In this document: one piece after another, positions 59,330 to 64,000 of the stretch | Numbering within the stretch: the stretch's first letter is position 1 | Layout: every line of letters starts with the position of its first letter | Source: a bacterium | GTDB lineage: Bacteria; Hydrothermota; UBA3073; JACQXS01; JAQTXJ01 | Length of the DNA: 64,000 nucleotides | Reading direction: 5' to 3' | NCBI GenBank assembly: GCA_028716385.1 | Contig: JAQUPX010000006.1 | Span: 62,001 to 126,000 of the forward strand | Notes under the pieces: model-generated | The model's input: the letters and a program-made list of their open reading frames with translations, nothing else | What the model was told of the DNA's origin: nothing | The model's database searches: none | Translations under genes and position numbers: made by a program

Positions 59330-61396
59330 TTATTTCATTAAGACTAACTTTTTCGTCTCTTTATAATTGCCGGCTTGTAAACGACAAAAATAAATTCCTG
59401 CTCCGATTAGTTCCGTATTGATAGTCTTATTATAAAAACCTTTGTCCAGCATTCTGTTTTCAAGTGTTTGTATTAACCTGCCGGTCATATCATACAGTTT
59501 AATACTTACATCCGTTTTACAAGGTACTGAATATAAAATCGAAGCATTTTTTATCATAGGATTAACAGGATATGACACTTTAAAATTATTAGAAATACTG
59601 GAAGTATCTTCTGCTGCCGTTTCTATAATTACGAATTTAACCGATTCAACGTAAGGGTTTTCGTCAGGGTCGTCGGAAACAATATTAAGGGAGCCGTAAT
59701 GAGTTCCACAGGCAAGTCCGTCACGGGTTACGACTACGGTAACGCTTTGAGAATCACCCGGCGTAATCGTAAAACTTGTAGGGCTTACAGATACAATCCA
59801 CGAATCGCTTTTTGTGATGTTGGTTACGTTTAAGTTCACATTTCCATCGTTTCTTACGGTCATTGTTTTGAGCGTATCATAGTCTTCACTTGCACCCTGA
59901 TTAAGTATTGCCCTAATATTCCAATTTTTATTTATTGAATAATCGCTAAGTTGTTCCCATGTGTTTCCTTCATCAACGGAAACAAACCCTCCTCTATCCG
60001 CAACTATTGGACCGGCATCTAATCCAAAGGAAGCTTTGCCTTTTATTGCCACCCAAAAATCTGTGCCTGCGACACATTGTACCGGTGAGGCAAGGTCTAT
60101 TCTTTTCCACGAACTGTCTCCGGCAGGGATTGTAACCGATTGATTTCTTAATTCCGTTCCAAAAGATGTTGAGGTTCCGTTTCCATATACATAGAGAGTC
60201 CCCAAAGATGCTCCCTCGAAAAAGAAAAAGGATACTGCCGTTAAAAATTTCGTAGATGCAGGAGTAAATCTTGTTCCCGCACAAATAATTCCAAAAGTAT
60301 CTGCGCCCGGATCGTACAATCCGACATAAGATGATTGGTTGCCATCATAGTGAAGAGTATCTTCCCCTTTAAACAAATTGGAAGACAATTTTTTGTTATC
60401 GGTATTATTTTTCTCCCCGGTTTCACCCCAGGTAAATTTCAAAATATCCTCGGTAACTGCTATGTCCGGGGCTGTTTCCTGCACGACTAACTTAACAGGT
60501 TCAATATAAGGAGTGTGGGCGGTATCGTTGGAAGAAATATCAAGAGAGCCGTAATAAGTCCCGTTGCCAAGTCCATTATGAGTTACGGTTACGGTAACAT
60601 TTCGAGAGCTATCCGGCGCAAGAGTAAAACTTGTAGGGCTTACCGATACAATCCACGAATCGCTTTTTGTAATATTGGTTACGATTAAGTCCGTGTCTCC
60701 ATTATTCGTTATTGTCATTGTTTGGACGGTATCGCAGTCTCCGCCACTATCTATAACGCAAGAGTCTATCCAGCTTTTGATTGTTGCTTCGTTAAACCCT
60801 ACCGTTCCGTGAAACACTTTACCATCCGGCCTAATAACATAATTGATAGGGATAGTTCCATTTATATTATACTGCATAGATACAGCGCTTGTTGCATCCA
60901 GCAGAAAAAGAGCGCTATTGCCTCTTGCATACTGTTTTAGTATGTTCTGCGTTCCTCCTAGATTAATTGCGAGTATCCTCAATTTTGACGTTCCGTATTG
61001 ATTTTGTATTACTGCCAACCTTGGCAGTTCTGCTATACAGGTGGGTCAAGTAGAGGCCCAGAAGTTAAGCCAAACTACTTTACCGGCAAAGTCAGAAAGC
61101 GAATGATTAGAACTGTTAGTATCCGGAAGAGTAAAATTTGGGGGCGTAGTTCCCGGTCCCGGCCACATCAAGTTTAAAGGCGTTATATCTATTTGATTAT
61201 ATGCAAGATTTGTAGTTGAACGGGAAGAAGACAACGTCTTTGATTTACTATCGTTCCATACAAATCGTAAAGTATCAGGGGTAACGCTTATGAGAGGCGA
61301 CAATGCCTTTCCATTGAATACTACAGGTTCTGCAATTAAAGTTGACAAGAAGATACAACAAATAATACCAACAACACTTGATTTAATCATACGCAT
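59330..61396 (-). CDS. Candidate selenoprotein B: TlpA-like thioredoxin fold, ASH domains, inserted domain, sorting domain
   Basis: 688 codons from ATG at 61396 (AGAG before it; an ATG at 61423 lacks a ribosome-binding site). Signal peptide about 1-22. TlpA-like domain: PPNFTLPDTNSSNHSLSDFA, then VVWLNFWAST-U-P-T-C-IAELPRL with in-frame TGA at 61046-61048 as codon 117, and GTIPINYVIRPDGKVFHG (cis-Pro loop). Two ASH-type domains follow. Within the second, a ~170-residue beta-rich insertion (about GEKNNTDNK to NWNIRAILNQG) is absent from A and C. The chain ends with the sorting domain (LYDMTGRLIQTL). No other stop interrupts the frame. Probably an exported thiol/selenol oxidoreductase; Sec would be nucleophilic and C120 resolving. 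Confidence 0.87.
61011..61028 (-). promoter_or_regulatory. SECIS-like hairpin of candidate selenoprotein B
   Basis: ACTGCCA, AGGT, TGGCAGT: perfect 7-bp stem and GG-containing loop, 17 nt after the TGA, the same geometry as in gene A. Confidence 0.82.
61046..61048 (-). other. In-frame TGA, candidate Sec codon of gene B
   Basis: Lies between ACT (Thr) and CCC (Pro), giving U-P-T-C. The downstream frame stays open for 572 codons to 59330. Confidence 0.85.
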
Positions 61397-61438
61397 TTTT
61401 TCTCTTCGTTTCAAATTAAGCATTTATACTTTATCGGT

Positions 61439-62743
61439 TTATCTCAATACCGTCAGTTTCTTTGTTGCTTTAAAGTCACCTGCAGTCATACGAACAAAGT
61501 AAATACCATTTACTACTTTCCGACCGGTATTATCTTTGCCGTCCCAGTAAACACTGTAACTTCCTGCTTTTTGATTATTTGTTATCAGGTTGCAAATACT
61601 TCTGCCTGTCATATCATAGACCTCAAACGAGGTCACAGCATCTCCGGATAAGGTATATTCTATATATGTTCCGGAAGTAATTGGATTAGGATAATTCCGG
61701 GATAGAGCAAAATCCGCAGGCAGAATGTTTTCTGTTTCTTCTGTTCCTACATCATTAATTATAAATTTAACCGGTTCAACATAAGGAGAGCGAACTGTAT
61801 CGTTGGAATAAATGCTAAGAGAGCCAAAATGAGCGCCTCCGTCAAGTCCATTGCGAGTTACGGTTACAGTAACATTTTTAGAGCTATCCGGCGCAAGAGT
61901 AAAACTTGTGGGGCTTACGGATACAATCCACGAATTGCTTTTTGTGATGTTGGTCACGGTTAAGTCCGTATCTCCATTATTTATTACTGTCATTATCTTG
62001 ACGGTATCACAAGCTTTGACACTATCTATAAGGCAAGAGTCTAGCCAGCATTTGATTATTGTTTCCATAAAACCTGTTATTCCGTGAAACACTTTACCGC
62101 CCCGTCTAATAATATAATTGACAGGAATAGTTCCACTTATATTATATTTACTGAATACAGAACCTGATGAATCCTCCAGGAAAAGAGCGCTATTGTCTCT
62201 TGCATACTGTTTCAGCGTGTCCTGCGTTCCCCCTATATTAATTGAGAGTATCCTCAATTTTGATGTCCCGTACTCATTTTGTATAGCTGCCAACCTTGGC
62301 AGTTCTGCTATGCAGGTAGATGAAGTAGAGGACCAGAAATTAAGCCAAATTACTTTCCCGGCAAAGTCGGCAAGCGAATGATTAACGCCATTAGTATCCG
62401 GAAGTGTGAACGCAGGAGGTATGCCTCCTCCTACCGGGTACATCAAGTTTAAAGATGTTTTATCTACTTGATTATATGTAGGATTTGTAGATGATTTGGA
62501 AGGTATAGTCTTTGCCTTGCCGTTATCCCACATAAATCTTAAAGTATCCGGTGGGGTAACGCTTATAAGAGGTGACAATGTTTTCCCCTTAAATAATCTT
62601 CCCTGCGTAAATAAAACAGGTCTCGAATTGTTGTATTTACATCCCGGACGATGAGATTCTGCAGTTAAAACTGACAGGGAGATGCAGGAAACAACAATAA
62701 AAAAACAAATTTTTTTCAAATTGGAATATGCTTTAAGTTTCAT
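61439..62743 (-). CDS. TlpA-like thioredoxin-fold protein C: Ser in place of the Sec position
   Basis: A 434-residue uninterrupted paralog of A and B. Same signal peptide as A (KAYSNLKKICFFIVVSCISL). TlpA-like domain: PPAFTLPDTNGVNHSLADFA, VIWLNFWSST-S-S-T-C-IAELPRL. S141 (TCA at 62321-62323) occupies the position of the TGA codons, and only C144 of CxxC is left. cis-Pro loop GTIPVNYIIRRGGKVF. One ASH domain and a sorting domain (YPNPITSGTYIEY, VYDMTGRSICNL, YWDGKDNTGRKVVNGIYFVRM). The AGGT hairpin is retained with 6 bp. It may be a Ser-converted former selenoprotein or a one-Cys thioredoxin-fold protein. Confidence 0.85.
   Translation of the reverse strand: MKLKAYSNLKKICFFIVVSCISLSVLTAESHRPGCKYNNSRPVLFTQGRLFKGKTLSPLISVTPPDTLRFMWDNGKAKTIPSKSSTNPTYNQVDKTSLNLMYPVGGGIPPAFTLPDTNGVNHSLADFAGKVIWLNFWSSTSSTCIAELPRLAAIQNEYGTSKLRILSINIGGTQDTLKQYARDNSALFLEDSSGSVFSKYNISGTIPVNYIIRRGGKVFHGITGFMETIIKCWLDSCLIDSVKACDTVKIMTVINNGDTDLTVTNITKSNSWIVSVSPTSFTLAPDSSKNVTVTVTRNGLDGGAHFGSLSIYSNDTVRSPYVEPVKFIINDVGTEETENILPADFALSRNYPNPITSGTYIEYTLSGDAVTSFEVYDMTGRSICNLITNNQKAGSYSVYWDGKDNTGRKVVNGIYFVRMTAGDFKATKKLTVLR
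62286..62303 (-). promoter_or_regulatory. SECIS-like hairpin remnant in gene C
   Basis: CTGCCA-AGGT-TGGCAG retained as a 6-bp stem; the seventh pair is A-C. It is at the same distance from the Ser codon as the hairpins of A and B are from their TGA. Confidence 0.6.
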
Positions 62744-62796
62744 TTTGTTAGCGGTTAGCTATAGGCACAAATTCTTTTTTATTTTCTAATCTTTTG

Positions 62797-64000
62797 CTAT
62801 TCTAACAACTCTTCCGGTATATATTGTCTATATGTGGGTTTGCTATTGACTTCTTTTATGCTTGAATAATAAAGTTCATACCTGCCGATATCTCTTATAT
62901 CCACGAAAATAAAAACCATTCCGCCTTTTGAATAATAACTCCATTTTTCTATACTATGATAGGTAGCATCCGGCGGGAACCGTTCCTGGTCATCTTGTTT
63001 TCCGTATTTTATCAATATTCTTCCCATATCAGAGTATCTGCCTTTTTCGTTCCAGGAGCTATAATTTCTATCTGCATATTTTACTCTTTCTATAAAACCA
63101 AGTCTCTCCTCTTTACTGCGTTTTTTCCAGAATTCAGTTAAAAATTTTTGTTTTCCCGTATTTGATAATTTGTTATAAGTTGCCAGTTCCTCAGGAGTTG
63201 CAATATAATTTATAAAACTCAGATATTCCATATCATCATTAACTTCAACGGGTTGTTCCTTAAGCTGTTCGGGTTGTTGTCTCACGATGAAAGCTTTTCT
63301 TCGTGTAACTTTTTTATTATCCTGGTTGACTTCTACCACAAGTATATAATTGCCTGAAGTTATTTTCTCAATATTTATGCATTCTATTTCCGTAAGATTG
63401 GGTATTTCGGCTTTAAGAGATTTTGGAGACAATTCCGCAACTAATACGCCTGAGTCATTCAGGATTGAGTATTTCATTTCATAATTAGTTTTTGGTTTCA
63501 GGTTATATATTTCAGTATAACTATAGAGACTCTTGTAAGGAGTACCAATTATTCTCTGGGGCAAAGGTATAATATTAAGTCCATTTTTCACAAATCTGCT
63601 ATCGGACGAAAAAGTATCAATACTGCTTGAGAGTTGAATATCCGAAAGTGACAGGGTTGTATCGGGTTTTCTTATTTCTATTTCGCGGGCAGTTTCCCAT
63701 TTGCCGACTTTATCACCGGGCAGGGAAGAGTCCTGGACAACGACTGTTTCTATTTTATAATTACCGGGGTCAAGCAAAATCTCTAATTGTTCTAAGATAT
63801 TGGCATTATGGGAAGAAGCTTTCGCAAGAGACTCAATAGACGAAACTTTTTCCCATTCTTCATTTGCAACTGCTTTACCCGAATCCGTTTTGACGGTTAC
63901 TTTTATTTTAAACTTAGCATTTAATTTAGCGGTATTGTCGGTAGAAAGTCTATCCGCGGTTCGGTAAAAAAGGATATTATAAGGGAATCCGATATATATT
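62797..64000 (-). CDS. GWxTD-domain protein (partial, N-terminus beyond window)
   Basis: About 400 C-terminal codons; the frame stays open to the right edge, so the start lies outside. The N-terminal part is beta-rich (ILLDPGNYKIETVVVQDSS). The last 130 residues match the GWxTD domain: LSFINYIATPEELATYNKL, FLTEFWKKRSKEER, and MGRILIKYGKQDDQERFPPD. In the family's name motif position this protein reads RNYSSWNEKGRYSDMGRI. These proteins are exported in FCB-type bacteria with unknown role. It is transcribed towards the TlpA-like genes. Confidence 0.75.
   Translation of the reverse strand, partial: IYIGFPYNILFYRTADRLSTDNTAKLNAKFKIKVTVKTDSGKAVANEEWEKVSSIESLAKASSHNANILEQLEILLDPGNYKIETVVVQDSSLPGDKVGKWETAREIEIRKPDTTLSLSDIQLSSSIDTFSSDSRFVKNGLNIIPLPQRIIGTPYKSLYSYTEIYNLKPKTNYEMKYSILNDSGVLVAELSPKSLKAEIPNLTEIECINIEKITSGNYILVVEVNQDNKKVTRRKAFIVRQQPEQLKEQPVEVNDDMEYLSFINYIATPEELATYNKLSNTGKQKFLTEFWKKRSKEERLGFIERVKYADRNYSSWNEKGRYSDMGRILIKYGKQDDQERFPPDATYHSIEKWSYYSKGGMVFIFVDIRDIGRYELYYSSIKEVNSKPTYRQYIPEELLE

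Noticed and set aside
59330-61018. Separate gene starting with TTG after the TGA in gene B
   Set aside because: The TTG codes for Leu of PRL in paralog C; the frame upstream is in phase with the N-terminal ORF.
57663-61396. Simple pseudogenes explained by random nonsense mutations
   Set aside because: Two paralogs carry TGA at exactly the same catalytic codon, have no other stops up to the shift, and share a covarying hairpin.
1-64000. CRISPR array
   Set aside because: No regularly spaced identical direct repeats with unique spacers; the palindromes found are dispersed singly.

Overview
AT-rich bacterial chromosome segment. There are no rRNA genes and no phage structural genes. At least ten proteins end in the same C-terminal module (YPNPF-like start, then IYDxxGR or IYDMTGR, then WDGKDxxGxxVxxGIYFYxL, then a KK/KLxxLK end). 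This resembles a type IX secretion / FlgD-like sorting domain. With a gingipain-like C25 peptidase and a GWxTD-domain protein, it points to the FCB superphylum or a related candidate phylum such as WOR-3. That placement is an inference from gene content only.

Layout. 1-1925: NtrC-type regulator (cut by the edge) and PAS histidine kinase. 2285-6045: M28 peptidase, isocitrate dehydrogenase, small membrane protein, LeuD-type small subunit, PPC/DUF296 protein. 6322-6589: compact unit for a 29-residue lysine-rich micropeptide. 6930-8345: PQQ-type propeller. 8520-11821: FAD oxidoreductase, IF-2B-like protein and HutI. 11971-19595: FG-GAP protein and two Kelch proteins whose last 322 bp are identical. 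19842-23802: Mrp (mnhC, D, E, F, G) antiporter operon lacking A and B, with two extra genes between F and G. 23942-31920: secreted proteins, a GIY-YIG ORF flanked by inverted palindromes, tRNA-Pro(CGG), surE-pcm, a DUF362 ferredoxin-like protein, a four-helix-bundle ORF and an outer-membrane barrel. 31992-34687: TldD/PmbA pair. 34755-37923: three DUF6266-like genes and a small gene. 38422-47972: defence-type island with RloA-RloB (ATPase + TOPRIM), a DUF4062-NACHT-HEAT STAND protein and a KAP NTPase. 48302-64000: GT-C membrane protein, C25 peptidase, a repeat propeller, a transglutaminase, three paralogous TlpA-like proteins and a partial GWxTD protein.

Main discovery. Two of the three TlpA-like paralogs (57663-59266 and 59330-61396, minus strand) are each interrupted by a single in-frame TGA. 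In both it lies exactly where the first cysteine of the thioredoxin CxxC is expected (U-P-G-C and U-P-T-C). Each TGA is followed, 17 nt later, by a perfect 7-bp hairpin with loop AGGT. The two hairpins differ by two compensatory base-pair changes, the hallmark of a conserved RNA structure. The third paralog (61439-62743) has TCA (Ser) at that codon and keeps a slightly weakened hairpin. The simplest reading is two exported TlpA-like selenoproteins with bacterial SECIS elements that automated annotation would split or call pseudogenes, plus a Ser paralog. TGA acts as an ordinary stop elsewhere in the window (for example rloB), so genome-wide recoding is unlikely.

A second theme is palindromic repeats. 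At least six families of short hairpin repeats and three families of short-period repeats fill the intergenic gaps. Several copies have invaded coding regions, where they encode linkers or loops (40727-40810, 54581-54607, 54819-54842, 8144-8158), or lie at a ribosome-binding site.
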